Part shown: positions 1 through 10,580 of the stretch, in pieces
Layout: each line of letters begins with the position of its first letter
Position numbering within the stretch: position 1 is the stretch's first letter
Assembly (NCBI RefSeq): GCF_002797895.1
Contig: NZ_PGES01000001.1
Span: 6,125,405 to 6,189,404, forward strand
DNA length: 64,000 bases
From: Janthinobacterium sp. 67
GTDB lineage: Bacteria; Pseudomonadota; Gammaproteobacteria; Burkholderiales; Burkholderiaceae_D
Reading direction: 5' to 3'
Notes under the pieces: generated by a model
The model's input: the letters and a program-made list of their open reading frames with translations, nothing else
Told to the model about the DNA's origin: nothing
Databases searched by the model: none
Translations under genes and position numbers: made by a program

Positions 1-549
1 CAGTTCCTGCCGCAAGCATCGGACTCAGTTCGCCGCCATGCTTGTGCATGGCGCTCAGGCCTGCCTGAATGGGTTTTTAAAAAACTCAACGGTGGTGCCG
101 GCGTTGGCAGCTACGTGTAACTTGGTGGGTACCACTTCCAGCGGCGCTCGATTAAGGCTGTCAATAGCCCGCTTTGGGGGTGTGGCGCAAACAGTTTCTT
201 TGTTGATAATGCTATCGATTTTTGCTTTTAGCCTGGCAGGCAATCTCGTCGGTTCATTTTGGCCTCGACGGTGAATATCTTGGCGTTTTTGTATTCGACG
301 ATGTATTGGCGATGTTGAAAGGCGGATAGAATCCGGTCGCTGGTGACCGAACACGTTCATGGATTAGCAGCCTGTCGCCCACCATGAAGCGAGTGCCGAG
401 ACTAATGCTGGCGCGATGGTGGCGCAATAGAAGACTGCGTCGAAAAATACTGATGAGAGTGGTAACTGTTTTGCATTTCTATGCGCATGGTAATGACGAT
501 AACGACGGAAGGAGGGCCGGCGCGAACACCGGCGCTCAGGTGATTCCTG
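1..549. other. No supportable gene at the left edge
   Basis: Several short frames are open on both strands, but none has a convincing ribosome binding site, a recognisable domain or consistent codon use. A short minus-strand stretch near 255-330 reads like a fragment of a nuclease-type beta strand motif and then meets a stop. The region may be intergenic or hold a decayed gene. Confidence 0.4.
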
Positions 550-1149
550 TCAGCCAGGTGGCAAGGTTAATGCATAGGCCTCGATATCGGGAATCAGGCG
601 ATCGAGCATTTTCTGGGCAAGTTTTACCCGCGCCTCGGCGCCGTTGGTATTGTACAGATCCAAGAGGGAATCGCCTTCGGTCGAGACCACTTTATAGCGG
701 TGCAGCGAAGGGGACGTTGCGCCACTGACTAGCATGGAGATATCGAGCAGAAATTCAACTCTGTCGCCATTGAACCTTGCGCGGTCGATATTAATGGCGA
801 TCATAATATCCGCTTTCTCTGCCGTGTTGCTTGTGATGTCCTTGACGATGCCGAGCCTTAGGAGTTCCTTCTTCAGTGATGCCGCAAATTCCTGCTGGGA
901 ATCAGACTCGAAAACCTTGCCATTTGATTTTTGCGCCATCGGAATCAGAATGCCGCCAGCAGGCATCAGGGTGGTACTGTTGATGCCACCAATGCCGCTC
1001 GACGTGATGAGTATGCTCGCTGTCTTATCTGTTCTGACCTTGGCGACACCCTTATAAGACAGATTATCAATAGGAATGGGGGCGATGACACAGCCAGACA
1101 ACATCGTCGCCAACATGGCGGCATTGGAAAGTCGCGATATGAGTTTCAT
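550..1149 (-). CDS. Putative outer-membrane or periplasmic lipoprotein
   Basis: This encodes 199 residues. The N-terminus is a short basic stretch, a hydrophobic core and a lipobox (Leu-Ser-Gly-Cys at residues 17-20), so it should be a lipoprotein processed by Lsp. Gln, Glu or Asp does not follow the Cys directly, which favours outer-membrane sorting by the usual rule. The mature part contains a segment (about residues 65-150) alternating charged and hydrophobic residues, and I do not recognise the family. It is transcribed in the same direction as the HAF-repeat gene but 244 bp away, so it probably has its own promoter. Function unknown. Confidence 0.7.
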   Translation of the reverse strand: MKLISRLSNAAMLATMLSGCVIAPIPIDNLSYKGVAKVRTDKTASILITSSGIGGINSTTLMPAGGILIPMAQKSNGKVFESDSQQEFAASLKKELLRLGIVKDITSNTAEKADIMIAINIDRARFNGDRVEFLLDISMLVSGATSPSLHRYKVVSTEGDSLLDLYNTNGAEARVKLAQKMLDRLIPDIEAYALTLPPG

Positions 1150-1393
1150 TGTTTTCCAAAGTTACCGTGATAAAAAATGTCAGTATATCAACTTATGGGA
1201 AAATAAACACCCTCCACGTTGTGATGCCGTTCAGCTAAGACTGGACTGCATTTTCATCTGGGGCTTGTAAATGCCGAGGTCTGCGGTTCGCCCTCCGGAT
1301 TATGTTCGATGACAATCTCCATGTCCTGGCAAGCCACCTTGCGGACGCATGGCAATGTCGAGACCCGTGAACACTCCGAGGTACAAACTTATT

Positions 1394-2533
1394 TTACAGC
1401 GAATGCGGACGCTGGCCCAGCAGGCCGGCACGGAAGTGGCGCCGCGCGCGGTACAGCGCCGCGCCGCAGGCGGCGGCGATGACGGTCATGAAGAACCAGT
1501 CCAGCGGGTTGCGGCGCGGCGGTGGCGGCGACGCTTGCGACGGCACGGCGAAGGCCTGGAATTTATGTCCCGTGTAGACGGCGCCCACCACGAGTCCGGC
1601 GTCCGTGATCTTGTTGGTCAGGTACAGGCCGTCGTCGCGGCGGCGCACCGTCATCACGCCTTCCTTGTAGACAAAGGTCATCGGTTCATAGCCGTTGATG
1701 TTGACGCTGCCGACCACGTGTCCGGCCGCGTTGACGGCCGTGGCGTAGCTGTCGCCCTGGCCGATCATGGCGCCCAGATCGAGCATGCGCTTGCCGTCCC
1801 AGGCAAACGCGTGCCAGCGGCGCTTTTCCGTTTCCGAGGCGCCCACGATCAGACCCGCGTCGTTGATGGCGGTGGCCGAGCTGATGCGTCCGCCGGGCAG
1901 GGTGCCGATTTCCTGCATGCCCGCACCGGGGCGGTAGACGAAGGCGCGGCGGTAGCCGTCGTCGCGCTGGGCCGTGCCCACCACCACGCCATGGCTGTTC
2001 AAGCCGCTGGCATAGCTGCTGGCGCCGCCCAAGGTGCCCAGGTCTTGCAGGCTGTGGTCGGCTTTCGTCACAAAGGCGTGGAAATCGCCGCCGCTCGTAT
2101 CGGCATAGCCGGCTACCTGGCCGCCGCGCGCGATGGCCGTGGCGTAGCTGCTGGTGCCACCCAGGGTACCCAGGTCGCGCATGCCGTCCGCCGCATCGTA
2201 GCGGAAGGCATGCCAGGCACCGCTGGCCGTCTGCGCCGAGCCGACCACCACGCCATGGATATTGATGGCCTTGGTGAAACCTTCATCGCCGCCCAGGGTG
2301 CCCAGCTCGCGAAGGCGGCCATGCTGATACGTCACGGCGCGGCGCCGTCCTGCTTCCTCCATGATGATGCCGGCCACCAGGCCCGCCGGATTCAGGTCGG
2401 ACGCGATGCTGCCATTGCCATCCCTTTCGCCAAAGCCCCGTTCGGCATAGATGGTGGCGCTGGCGGTGGAGACGGCGGCCAGCAGGCACAGGCCGAGCAG
2501 CGGGGCGGGGAAGCGGGAGAACCGTGGCGGCAT
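1394..2533 (-). CDS. Secreted HAF-repeat protein
   Basis: This encodes 379 residues with a clear Sec signal peptide (cleavage near residue 26 after Ala-Ser-Ala). The body has at least five repeats built around 'DLGTLGG' and 'HAF' with 'A.(A)IN..G.VVG', the signature of the extracellular HAF repeat family. The repeat unit is roughly 45-50 residues and is likely to form beta-propeller-like blades. A hydrophobic segment near residues 346-362 followed by Arg-rich residues looks like a C-terminal sorting or membrane anchor. A good ribosome binding site (GAGGAAA) precedes the ATG. The gene lies 53 bp downstream of the histidine kinase gene in the same orientation and could be co-transcribed. The biological role of HAF proteins is not established. 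Confidence 0.75.
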   Translation of the reverse strand: MPPRFSRFPAPLLGLCLLAAVSTASATIYAERGFGERDGNGSIASDLNPAGLVAGIIMEEAGRRRAVTYQHGRLRELGTLGGDEGFTKAINIHGVVVGSAQTASGAWHAFRYDAADGMRDLGTLGGTSSYATAIARGGQVAGYADTSGGDFHAFVTKADHSLQDLGTLGGASSYASGLNSHGVVVGTAQRDDGYRRAFVYRPGAGMQEIGTLPGGRISSATAINDAGLIVGASETEKRRWHAFAWDGKRMLDLGAMIGQGDSYATAVNAAGHVVGSVNINGYEPMTFVYKEGVMTVRRRDDGLYLTNKITDAGLVVGAVYTGHKFQAFAVPSQASPPPPRRNPLDWFFMTVIAAACGAALYRARRHFRAGLLGQRPHSL

Positions 2534-2586
2534 GATAGTTTCCTCAAAAAAAACTTACTATACTTTTTTATGCCGCAGATGCATAC

Positions 2587-4383
2587 TTAATTTGCTACTA
2601 TTTTTGCCAATGTTTGTATGTCGTCATGCTCGGCTGGCGCGCTTTTCCTGGGCTGCGGCACGTGGATGGCCAGCACGGTGCCCTGGCCGGCCTGGCTGTC
2701 GATGCGCAGTTCGCCGCCCAGCGCGTGGACGCGTTCGCGTATGCTTTTCAGGCCGAAGGTAGCCTTCTTGCCGTGGTCGTCCGGCTGCATGCCGATGCCG
2801 TTGTCGCTGATGCGCAGCACGATGGCATCCTTATCTTGCGCCAGCGCCACTTCCACTTCGCTGGCCTGGGCATGGCGCACGATGTTCGACAACGATTCCT
2901 GCAGTACGCGGAAGATGGCCGACGTTTGGCGCTGGTCCAGGCCCAGGTCCGGCGCCTCGCTGTCGAGCGTGAGCCGGTAGCGGATGGCGCCGCGGCCCTC
3001 CATCTGGCGGATCAGCCATTCGGCTGCCGGGCCCAGTCCCAGCTCCAGGGTGCTGGGATGCAAGTCATTGATGATGGTGCGCACGGAGCGGATGGTGGTA
3101 TCGATGGTGTCGAGCACGCGCTGGGCGTGGCGGTGCAGGCGCGGGTGGGTCTTGGCGGTGCGCGCGTGCAGCAGCGACACGTCGATGCGCAGCACCATCA
3201 GGTTCTGGCCCAGGTCGTCATGGATGTCGAGCGCGATGCGGCGCCGCTCCTCTTCCTTGATGGTTTGCTGATGGTCGCTCAGTTCGCGCAGCTGGGCCAG
3301 GGTGCGTTCCAGGCTTTCCTCGTTGCGCTTGCTGTCGGTGATGTCGATGGCCATGGCGATGATCATCTGCGGCTGGCCATCGGCGTTGAACACGGGTTTC
3401 TTGTGCGTCTGCACGAGGCGGTTTTCCTGCAACTGGGCGTTCCATACCAATTCTTCGCGTATCACCACCTTGCGGCTGGCAAACGCTTCCCGGTCCGCCG
3501 CATGGAAGCCCACGTTCTGGTCGCTGGGAAAGTGCTTCAGGTCGCGTCCTTCGGCGATGTCCTGGTGGCGCACGCCCCATTGCTGTTCGCAGGCCTGGTT
3601 CATCAGCACGATGCGCGAATCGGCATCCTTGAGGAACAGCGACAGGGGCATCATGGAAATGATGTCCTGCAGCCGCTCTTCGCTGCGCGCCAGCGCCGCT
3701 TCCGTTTGCGCGCGCATGGCGATTTCCGCGGACAGTTGGAGATTTACGTCGAGCAACTGGGCCGTGCGCAGGGCCACGCGGTTTTCCAGTTCCGCATGGG
3801 CCATGCTCAGCGCGTGTTCTGCCCGTTTTTGTTCGGTAATGTCGCTGGCCATCACGAGCGCTCCCGTCAGCCTGCCTTGCGGGTCGTACAGGCAGCGGCC
3901 GCTGATCATGGCCCAGCGTTCCGAACCGTCGCCGTGCCGGTACTGCAGTTCGCCCATGCAGCTGCGTTCCTGTTCGCGCCTCAGCGGGCACAGGCGCAGC
4001 AAGGTCGCTTCGTCGTGGTATTCGCTCATCTTGTGGCCCAGCAGCTTTTCCGCCGGCATGCCCAGCATGTCGCACAGGCGCTGGTTGATGTGCAATATCG
4101 TGCCTTGCGCATCCGTTTGCCACATGCCGTCCTGCGCCGCGTCGCTCAGGTCGCGGTAACGCATGGCGCTGGCGTCGAGCTGCAGCCGCGTGTTGGCCAG
4201 GTGGGTGCGCAGCTTGCGCATCAGCCACATGGCCGTGCCGGCCGAGGCCGCCAGCAGCAGCGACAGCCAGATGTGCTCCCAGAAGTCGAGCTCCTGCCAG
4301 GCCGCGCCGGCCAGCCAGCCCAGCATGATCAGGATGAGGGCGGCGCATGCCGCACTCAGCGTTTCAATCGACCATTTGCTCAT
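2587..4383 (-). CDS. Membrane PAS-domain sensor histidine kinase, NarL-partner type
   Basis: This encodes about 598 residues from the ATG at 4383, chosen because AGGA lies six bases upstream; an in-frame ATG at 4401 is possible. Two hydrophobic segments in the first 60 residues are membrane helices with almost no periplasmic loop. Two PAS domains (about 70-190 and 235-355) follow, joined by a coiled coil. A HisKA_3 dimerisation domain carries the H-box with the phospho-acceptor His near residue 388 in 'LDIHDDLGQ'. A HATPase domain with the 'LQESLSNIVRHA' N-box and 'DNGIGM' ends the protein. This architecture normally pairs with a NarL/FixJ response regulator, but none is adjacent, so the kinase is an orphan here. 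The ligand is unknown. Confidence 0.9.
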   Translation of the reverse strand: MSKWSIETLSAACAALILIMLGWLAGAAWQELDFWEHIWLSLLLAASAGTAMWLMRKLRTHLANTRLQLDASAMRYRDLSDAAQDGMWQTDAQGTILHINQRLCDMLGMPAEKLLGHKMSEYHDEATLLRLCPLRREQERSCMGELQYRHGDGSERWAMISGRCLYDPQGRLTGALVMASDITEQKRAEHALSMAHAELENRVALRTAQLLDVNLQLSAEIAMRAQTEAALARSEERLQDIISMMPLSLFLKDADSRIVLMNQACEQQWGVRHQDIAEGRDLKHFPSDQNVGFHAADREAFASRKVVIREELVWNAQLQENRLVQTHKKPVFNADGQPQMIIAMAIDITDSKRNEESLERTLAQLRELSDHQQTIKEEERRRIALDIHDDLGQNLMVLRIDVSLLHARTAKTHPRLHRHAQRVLDTIDTTIRSVRTIINDLHPSTLELGLGPAAEWLIRQMEGRGAIRYRLTLDSEAPDLGLDQRQTSAIFRVLQESLSNIVRHAQASEVEVALAQDKDAIVLRISDNGIGMQPDDHGKKATFGLKSIRERVHALGGELRIDSQAGQGTVLAIHVPQPRKSAPAEHDDIQTLAKIVAN

Positions 4384-4500
4384 CCGCGTTCCTGGCGTCA
4401 TGGTTGGCCGCTGCCGTGCGCCTGGCGCCGGAGTGGGAAAAAGTGTCAGCCGCTAGTGTAATACCAAATGTTGTTTTCTTGAGAATATTTTTCCGTTGGG

Positions 4501-4530
4501 AAAAAAAGGCCGGCCCTTGCGGTGCCGGCC
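4501..4530 (-). terminator. Rho-independent terminator of ppc
   Basis: Read on the minus strand, a 7-bp GC-only stem (4524-4530 with 4508-4514) is followed by seven T residues. It sits 28 bp past the ppc stop codon. Confidence 0.8.
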
Positions 4531-4558
4531 CCGGCCTGCCGATGGCAGTGCGACCTTA

Positions 4559-7408
4559 TCAGCCCGTGTTGCGCAGCCCGGCCGCGACGCCATTGATCGA
4601 CAGCTGGATGCCGCGGTGGACCCGTTCGTCGACCTTGCTGGCGCTGGACAGGGCGCGGTTGCGCTTGATCAATTCCACCTGCAAGTGGTTCAGCGGGTCG
4701 AGATAGGCGAAGCGGTTCTGGATCGAGCGGGCCAGCAGCGGGTTGCCCGCCAGCCGTTCCGTATTGCCGGTGATCAGTTCCAGGCAGCGCAAGGTGTTGC
4801 CATGCTCGTCCGTGATGCGCTTGTAGATACGTTCGCGCAATTCCTGGTCCGCCACCAGTTCCGCATAGCGCGAGGCGATCGCCAGGTCCGTCTTGGCCAG
4901 CACCATGTCCATGTTCGACAGCAGGGTGGCAAAGAATGGCCACTCCGCGTACATGGCGCGCAGGGTGGCGATCTTGTCATCCTTCGCGGCGCTGTCGGCC
5001 TGGTTGATCCAGGCTTCGATGGCGCTGCCGAAACCGAACCAGCCCGGCAGCAGCAAGCGGCACTGGCCCCAGGAAAAGCCCCAGGGAATGGCGCGCAAGT
5101 CTTCGATGCGCTGGTTGGCCTTGCGCGAGGCGGGGCGCGAGCCGAGGTTCAGTTCGGCGATTTCCGCAATCGGCGTGGCCGAGAAGAAATACTCCGTAAA
5201 GCCCGGCGTTTCATACACGAGGTGGCGGTAGGCGTGATAGGCGAGGTCCGACAATTCCGCCATCACGGCTTCGAACTGCGCCAGCTGGCTGGCGTGCGCG
5301 GGATTGGCTGCCTGCGGCGCCAGGCTCGCTTCCAGGGTGGCGGCGACCAGCAATTCCAGGTTGCGCCGGCCGATTTCCGCATTGGAAAACTTCGACGCGA
5401 TGATCTCGCCTTGCTCCGTCAGACGGATCTGGCCGTTGACGGTGCCCGGCGGCTGGGCCAGGATGGCTTCGTAGCTGGGGCCGCCGCCACGGCCCACCGT
5501 GCCGCCGCGGCCATGGAACAGGCGCAGCTTGACGCCGGCCTTCTGGAAGTCGGAGACGAGCGCCAGTTCCGCCTTGTACAGTTCCCAGTTCGACGTGAGG
5601 AAACCGCCATCCTTGTTCGAGTCGGAATAACCGAGCATGACTTCCTGCAACTGCCCCTGCTTGGCGATCAGTTGCTTGACCAGCGGCAAGGCCATGACCT
5701 GGCTCATGATGCCGGCCGCGCGCTGCAGGTCGGGGATCGTCTCGAACAGGGGGATGACCATCAGCTCGCACGTGCTGTCGCCGTCGCCTCCCGCTGTCCA
5801 GTCCGTGCGCAGCAAGCCTGTTTCCTTTTGCAGCAGCAATACTTCCAGCAGGTCGGACACGGTTTCCGTGTGCGAAATGATGTAGTTGCGGATGGCCCGC
5901 GCGCCGTAGCGCTGGCGGATGTCGCGCGCCGCGCGCAAAATCGCCAGCTCGGAATCCGTTTCCGCCGCATAGCTGATATAGGGCGAATACAGCAAACGCG
6001 GCTGCGCCAGTTCGTTCAGCAGCAGGGCCTGCTTGTCTTCCTCGGACAGGGCCGTGTAGTCGGCGGCCACGCCGCTTTTCGCGAACAGGTCGGCCAGCAC
6101 GCGCTCGTGCACGTCCGAGGTCTGGCGCATGTCGAGCGAGGCAAGATGAAAACCGAAGATGTCGGCCGCGCGCGCCAGGGTGGCCAGGCGCGGGCGCACG
6201 AGGGCGGCGCCGTGGTGCGACTCGAGCGAGGCGACGATGGTGCGCAGGTCGGCCACAAAGGCGGCCGCGTCCGGATAGGCCGCGGCCGCACCCACTTCCT
6301 TGCGCAGGATGTTGGTGGCGCCCAGCGCGCGGGCCGTGGCGGCCAGGCGCGCATAGATGCCGATCAGGGCGCGGCGGTACGGCTCGTCGCTGCGGTGCGG
6401 CGAAGCGTCCGGCGACTGGTCGGCCAGCGCCTGCAGTTCGGCGCTCACGCCCACCATCAGGGTCGAGACGGACAATTCCGCGCCCAGCGCGTGCACTTCG
6501 TCGAGGTAAAAGTCGAGGATGGTGGTGGCGTGGCGCGCCAGCGCATGCTGCATGGTGCCCGCGTTGACGTTCGGGTTGCCGTCGCGGTCGCCGCCGATCC
6601 AGCTGCCCATCTGTACGTAGGCGGCGTTGATCGGGTCTATCGTGCCGTTGCCGTTCGGGTACTCGGCGGCGACGTCTTCCTCGATGTCGTCATACAGGCC
6701 CGGCAGTTCGCGCAGGAAGGTGATGCGGTAGTAGGACAGGGCATTTTCGATCTCGTCGGCCACCGTCAGCTTCGAATAGCGCAGCATGCGCGTCTGCCAC
6801 AGGGTGGCGACGCGCGAGCGCAGCAGCTGCATGTTGGCTTGCCGTTCTTTCGGCGTCTGCGGCAAGTCGCGCTCGGCCAGCAGGCGGGCGATGTCGTGCT
6901 CGGCGTCGAGGATGCTCTTGCGCTGCACTTCCGTCGGGTGGGCCGTCAGCACGGGCGCGATCAGGGCGTCCTGGAAAAAGGTGTCGACGGTCTTGCGCGG
7001 CACGCCGGCGGCGCGCAGTTTTTTCAGCGCGAAGCTGACGCTGCCCTTTTGCGCAGGGGAACCAGCCAGCAGGTGGGCGCGGCGGCGGCGGATGTGGTGC
7101 TGGTCTTCCGCGATGTTGGCCAGGTGCGAAAAGTAGGAAAAGGCGCGCACGACGGAAATCGTCTGTTCGCGGCTCAGTTCCTTGAGCATGGCGTCCAGTT
7201 CCAGGGCCGCGTCCGCGTCCGCTTCGCGGCGGAAGCGCACGGAAGTCTGGCGTATGGTTTCCACCACATTGAAGACGGCGTCGCCTTCCTGTTCGCGCAG
7301 CACGTCGCCCAGCAGGCGGCCCAGCAGGCGGATGTCTTCTTTCAGCGGCGCGTCCTTGTCGGAGCCGGCCGCTGGAACTATTTCTGGTGCTACTGCGTCA
7401 TTGAGCAT
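4559..7408 (-). CDS. ppc: Phosphoenolpyruvate carboxylase
   Basis: This encodes 949 residues from the ATG at 7408. The reading frame stays open far upstream, but family alignment starts here, at 'MLNDAVAPE'. The enzyme carboxylates phosphoenolpyruvate to oxaloacetate, replenishing the TCA cycle. Visible hallmarks are '[11 protein letters not shown]' in the N-terminal third, '[10 protein letters not shown]' and the glycine-rich '[14 protein letters not shown]' loop in the catalytic core, and the conserved C-terminal Asn-Thr-Gly that ends the protein. Length is normal for proteobacterial PEPC (880-950). It is divergent from hemC across a 198-bp promoter region and ends in its own terminator. 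Confidence 0.97.
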   Translation of the reverse strand: MLNDAVAPEIVPAAGSDKDAPLKEDIRLLGRLLGDVLREQEGDAVFNVVETIRQTSVRFRREADADAALELDAMLKELSREQTISVVRAFSYFSHLANIAEDQHHIRRRRAHLLAGSPAQKGSVSFALKKLRAAGVPRKTVDTFFQDALIAPVLTAHPTEVQRKSILDAEHDIARLLAERDLPQTPKERQANMQLLRSRVATLWQTRMLRYSKLTVADEIENALSYYRITFLRELPGLYDDIEEDVAAEYPNGNGTIDPINAAYVQMGSWIGGDRDGNPNVNAGTMQHALARHATTILDFYLDEVHALGAELSVSTLMVGVSAELQALADQSPDASPHRSDEPYRRALIGIYARLAATARALGATNILRKEVGAAAAYPDAAAFVADLRTIVASLESHHGAALVRPRLATLARAADIFGFHLASLDMRQTSDVHERVLADLFAKSGVAADYTALSEEDKQALLLNELAQPRLLYSPYISYAAETDSELAILRAARDIRQRYGARAIRNYIISHTETVSDLLEVLLLQKETGLLRTDWTAGGDGDSTCELMVIPLFETIPDLQRAAGIMSQVMALPLVKQLIAKQGQLQEVMLGYSDSNKDGGFLTSNWELYKAELALVSDFQKAGVKLRLFHGRGGTVGRGGGPSYEAILAQPPGTVNGQIRLTEQGEIIASKFSNAEIGRRNLELLVAATLEASLAPQAANPAHASQLAQFEAVMAELSDLAYHAYRHLVYETPGFTEYFFSATPIAEIAELNLGSRPASRKANQRIEDLRAIPWGFSWGQCRLLLPGWFGFGSAIEAWINQADSAAKDDKIATLRAMYAEWPFFATLLSNMDMVLAKTDLAIASRYAELVADQELRERIYKRITDEHGNTLRCLELITGNTERLAGNPLLARSIQNRFAYLDPLNHLQVELIKRNRALSSASKVDERVHRGIQLSINGVAAGLRNTG

Positions 7409-7526
7409 AATAAAGAACCAAAGTAAGTGTAAAAGCAAGGGAATGTGGATCGCACCGGGCGTTTGGCCGCAGAGGGGAGGGGGCGCATGATAAAATTTGT
7501 GGTCTTCAACATGGACGCTAGCCTGA

Positions 7527-7545
7527 CTTGGCCTTCTAGGCCAAG
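7527..7545. promoter_or_regulatory. Perfect 8-bp inverted repeat in the ppc-hemC divergent region
   Basis: CTTGGCCT and its reverse complement are separated by three bases, 62 bp upstream of the hemC start. It could be an operator or a 5' leader hairpin. No regulator can be assigned from sequence. Confidence 0.35.
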
Positions 7546-7606
7546 GGATAACGATTATAGCGACGCCGGGCACCATTTCGATACAAATTGATATCGGACG
7601 GGCGAA

Positions 7607-8656
7607 TTGGCAACGATAATGACAACGACAGCCACAGCGAAAGAACTTGTTTTGAAAGCATCCGAATTGACCCCGAACGAATTGAATATTCCTGCCCGCC
7701 TGGTGATCGCCACGCGCGAGAGCCGTCTTGCCATGTGGCAGGCTGAACACGTGCGTGCGCGCCTGGCCGCCCTGTATCCGCAGTGTAGCGTTGAAATTCT
7801 CGGCATGACCACACGCGGCGACCAGATTCTGGACCGCGCCCTGTCCAAGGTAGGCGGCAAGGGCCTGTTCGTCAAGGAACTGGAAGTGGCGATGGAAGAA
7901 GGGCGCGCCGACCTGGCCGTGCATTCGCTCAAGGACGTGCCGATGGAGTTGCCGCAAGGCTTTGCCCTGGCCGCCATCCTCGAACGCGAAGACCCGCGCG
8001 ACGCGTTCGTGTCGAACGACTACGCCAGCCTGGCCGAGCTGCCGCACGGCGCCGTCGTCGGCACCAGCAGCCTGCGCCGCCAGTCGCTGATCGCCGCGCG
8101 CTATCCGCACCTGACGATTTTGCCCCTGCGCGGCAACCTCGATACGCGTTTGGGCAAGCTCGACCGTGGCGATTACGCCGCCATCATCCTGGCCGCCGCC
8201 GGCCTGAAACGCCTGGGCCTGGCCTCGCGCATCCGCGCCGTGCTGGCGCCGGAAGACAGCCTGCCGGCGGCGGGCCAGGGCGCCATGGCGATCGAGATCC
8301 GCAGCGGGCGCGCGGATGGTGCCGACCTCGTGCGCCTGCTGGCGCCGCTGAACCACACGGCCACGGCGCAAGCCGTCACGGCAGAGCGCAAGGTGTCGAA
8401 GATTTTCGGCGGCAGCTGCCAAATTCCGCTGGCCGCGTTCGCCACTGTCGAAGGCGACAACATGCGCCTGCGCGCCATGGTCGCCACGCCCGATGGCGCG
8501 CGCATGGCCAGCGCCGACGTCGGTGGCCCGGCCGACGCCCCCGAACAGCTGGGCGAACAGGTGGCCGAACTGCTGCGCGGGCAGGATGCCGCCGCCATCC
8601 TCGCCTCGTGCTTTGTTACTCCCGACAACCATGAAGGCCTGGCGCCGCATGCCTGA
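7607..8656 (+). CDS. hemC: Porphobilinogen deaminase (hydroxymethylbilane synthase)
   Basis: This encodes 349 residues from 7607, or 345 from the ATG at 7619. The first 30 residues are a non-conserved extension before the family start at '[15 protein letters not shown]'. The enzyme condenses four porphobilinogens into hydroxymethylbilane in the cytoplasm. The dipyrromethane cofactor attaches to the Cys of '[10 protein letters not shown]' (residue 271 from the first start). Other motifs present are 'HSLKDVP' and the Arg-rich 'GTSSLRRQS'. It opens the haem run: hemD starts within its last eight bases. Confidence 0.97.
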   Translation: MATIMTTTATAKELVLKASELTPNELNIPARLVIATRESRLAMWQAEHVRARLAALYPQCSVEILGMTTRGDQILDRALSKVGGKGLFVKELEVAMEEGRADLAVHSLKDVPMELPQGFALAAILEREDPRDAFVSNDYASLAELPHGAVVGTSSLRRQSLIAARYPHLTILPLRGNLDTRLGKLDRGDYAAIILAAAGLKRLGLASRIRAVLAPEDSLPAAGQGAMAIEIRSGRADGADLVRLLAPLNHTATAQAVTAERKVSKIFGGSCQIPLAAFATVEGDNMRLRAMVATPDGARMASADVGGPADAPEQLGEQVAELLRGQDAAAILASCFVTPDNHEGLAPHA

Positions 8657-9431
8657 CACTGTGGTGATCACGCGGCCCGCGCAACAAGCGGGGCCGCTGG
8701 CCGCCAGCATCGCGGCGCTGGGCTTGCCCGTAACGCGCTTGCCGCTGCTGGAAATCCACGCGCTTGACGGCGAGGACGAATGCGCGCACTTGCAGGCCGT
8801 GCTGGCGCGCCTGCGCGAGTTCGACTTGGTGGCCTTCGTGTCGCCGAACGCCATCGACTGCGTCTTTGCGCACTTGCCCGCCTGGCCGCTAGGTGTGCCG
8901 CTGGCCGTGGTGGGCGAGGGCAGCCGCATGGCCCTGGCCGCGCATGGCGTCACGGAGGCCAACGCGGCCATCACCAGCCCGTTTGACACGGCGCGCAGCG
9001 ATTCCGAACATTTATTGCTGGCGCTGGACTTGCCGGCCCTGCGCGGCAAGCGCGTGCTGATCGTGCGCGGCGATGGCGGACGCGATTACCTGGCCGACGG
9101 CTTGCGCGCGGCCGGCGCCGAAGTCGAGTTCGTCACTGCCTACCGCCGCAAGGTGCCGACGCTGACGCCGGCCTTGCGGGCGACCCTGGAAAACCTGTTG
9201 CAGCATAATAATGACTGGATCATCACCAGCTCGGAAGCGCTGCGCGGTTTGCTGGCGCTGCTGGGCGAAATGGATGCTGAAAAGACGGCTGTTGTGAAAA
9301 TGCAACAGCAGCATCTGATCGTGCCGCACGCCCGCATTGCACAAACGGCGGCGGCCCTGGGTTTTGCCCGCGTCACCCTGACAGGATCAGGCGACGCAGG
9401 AGTGCTCGCCGCGTTACAATCACGACCATGA
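8649..9431 (+). CDS. hemD: Uroporphyrinogen-III synthase
   Basis: This encodes 260 residues from the ATG at 8649, which overlaps the hemC stop by eight bases; an ATG at 8631 is in frame but less likely. The enzyme closes and inverts ring D of hydroxymethylbilane to give uroporphyrinogen III. The family is poorly conserved, but '[21 protein letters not shown]' at the N-terminus, '[10 protein letters not shown]' and '[16 protein letters not shown]' are typical. Its stop overlaps the hemX start as ATGA, suggesting translational coupling. Assignment rests on both motifs and position. Confidence 0.95.
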   Translation: MPDTVVITRPAQQAGPLAASIAALGLPVTRLPLLEIHALDGEDECAHLQAVLARLREFDLVAFVSPNAIDCVFAHLPAWPLGVPLAVVGEGSRMALAAHGVTEANAAITSPFDTARSDSEHLLLALDLPALRGKRVLIVRGDGGRDYLADGLRAAGAEVEFVTAYRRKVPTLTPALRATLENLLQHNNDWIITSSEALRGLLALLGEMDAEKTAVVKMQQQHLIVPHARIAQTAAALGFARVTLTGSGDAGVLAALQSRP

Positions 9432-10576
9432 ACGAAATGCCTACACTCTCCGAACCGAATGCAACGCCTGGCAGCGCCGTGAAGACGGCGCCGCAGGCGG
9501 CCGACCAACCTGCCGGCCGCGCGCCGACCCTGCTGGAACAGCTGCAAAAGCCCATGAGCATCGCCGTCATCGTGCTGGCCGTGCTGCTGGCTGCGCAAAG
9601 CTGGTCGTCCAGCAAGCAGATCCGCAACCTGCGCGAAGAAGTGGCCAAGCGCCTGCAAAAGGGCGATGTCAGCAATGCCGAAACGGGCGTGCTGGCGCGC
9701 AACGTGCAAGAAGGCACGAAAGAGCTGCAAATCAAGGTGGGCGCGCTGGAAAACCGCCAGAGCGAAACGCAAAGCCAGCAACTGGCGCTGGAACAACTGT
9801 ATAACGACTTGTCGAAGAACCGCGACGAGTGGGCGCTGACGGAAATCGAGCAAGTGCTGTCGACGGCCAGCCAGCAGCTGCAGCTGGCCGGCAACGTGCC
9901 CGGCGCGCTGATCGCCCTGCAAAACGCCGACCGCAGCCTGTCGCGTTCGGACAAGCCGCAATTCATCACCATCCGCCGCGCCATCGGGCGCGACATGGAA
10001 AAACTCAAGGCCCTCCCTAGCGTCGATTCGACGGGCGTGGCCCTGCGCCTCGACGCCGTGATCGCCCAGATCGATTCGCTGCCGATGCTGTCCGACGAAA
10101 CGCCGGCCTTGCCGGCCGCGCCGGAAAAACCGGGCAAGGCCAAGCCCGTGCGCGATGCCAGCGGCAAGCTGATGGGGCCGCCTGCGCCGGAACCGCTGCT
10201 GCAAAAAGTGCGCGACGGCTTCAATACCTGGAGCGGCGACATGTGGGCCGACGTGCGCCAGTTGATCCGTATCCGCCGCGTCGATACGCCGGAAGCGCTG
10301 ATGCTGTCGCCGACGCAATCGTATTTCTTGCGCGAAAACGTCAAGCTGCGCCTGCTCAATGCCCGCATGGCCTTGTTGTCGCGTAATGAAACGGCTTTCC
10401 GTAACGATTTGATCGCTGCGCAGGATGCGCTGGCCAAGTATTTCGACACCCGCGCCAAGAGCACGCAGACGGCGCAAGCGCTGCTGCGCCAGGTGCAGGG
10501 TAGCAACCTGGCCATCGAAATGCCAACCTTGTCCGACAGCCTGACGGCTGTGCGCAACTACAAAGCGAAGTCCTGA
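9428..10576 (+). CDS. hemX: HemX-like membrane protein
   Basis: This encodes 382 residues. A disordered Pro/Ala-rich N-terminus (about 1-40) precedes one transmembrane helix (about 45-63, 'MSIAVIVLAVLLAAQSW'), then a long, mainly alpha-helical periplasmic domain with Gln-rich coiled coil. This is the usual HemX organisation. Older annotations call it uroporphyrin-III C-methyltransferase, but there is no SAM methyltransferase fold, so that activity is not supported. ATGA overlap with hemD and a four-base gap to hemY indicate one operon. Confidence 0.9.
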   Translation: MNEMPTLSEPNATPGSAVKTAPQAADQPAGRAPTLLEQLQKPMSIAVIVLAVLLAAQSWSSSKQIRNLREEVAKRLQKGDVSNAETGVLARNVQEGTKELQIKVGALENRQSETQSQQLALEQLYNDLSKNRDEWALTEIEQVLSTASQQLQLAGNVPGALIALQNADRSLSRSDKPQFITIRRAIGRDMEKLKALPSVDSTGVALRLDAVIAQIDSLPMLSDETPALPAAPEKPGKAKPVRDASGKLMGPPAPEPLLQKVRDGFNTWSGDMWADVRQLIRIRRVDTPEALMLSPTQSYFLRENVKLRLLNARMALLSRNETAFRNDLIAAQDALAKYFDTRAKSTQTAQALLRQVQGSNLAIEMPTLSDSLTAVRNYKAKS

Positions 10577-10580
10577 GCCC

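Noticed and set aside
55..360. Minus-strand fragment with a stretch reading 'QYIVEYKNAKIFTVEAK' that faintly recalls restriction-enzyme R-subunit nuclease cores
   Set aside because: Only about a dozen residues are suggestive, a stop follows 12 codons later, and nothing upstream or downstream continues the similarity.
2614..4461. Long plus-strand open frame of over 600 codons antisense to the histidine kinase gene
   Set aside because: Low-complexity His/Ala/Gln/Val-rich translation typical of a GC-rich shadow frame; the opposite strand encodes a clear kinase.
4496..7426. 976-codon plus-strand frame antisense to ppc
   Set aside because: Shadow of a highly conserved enzyme gene; translation has no domain and shadow-like composition.
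7409..9049. N-terminal extension of the ppc reading frame by about 550 codons
   Set aside because: It runs antisense through hemC and hemD and has no PEPC homology; the family start is at 7408.
9428..10576. HemX considered as uroporphyrinogen-III methyltransferase
   Set aside because: No SAM-binding methyltransferase domain is present; only a membrane anchor and helical periplasmic domain.
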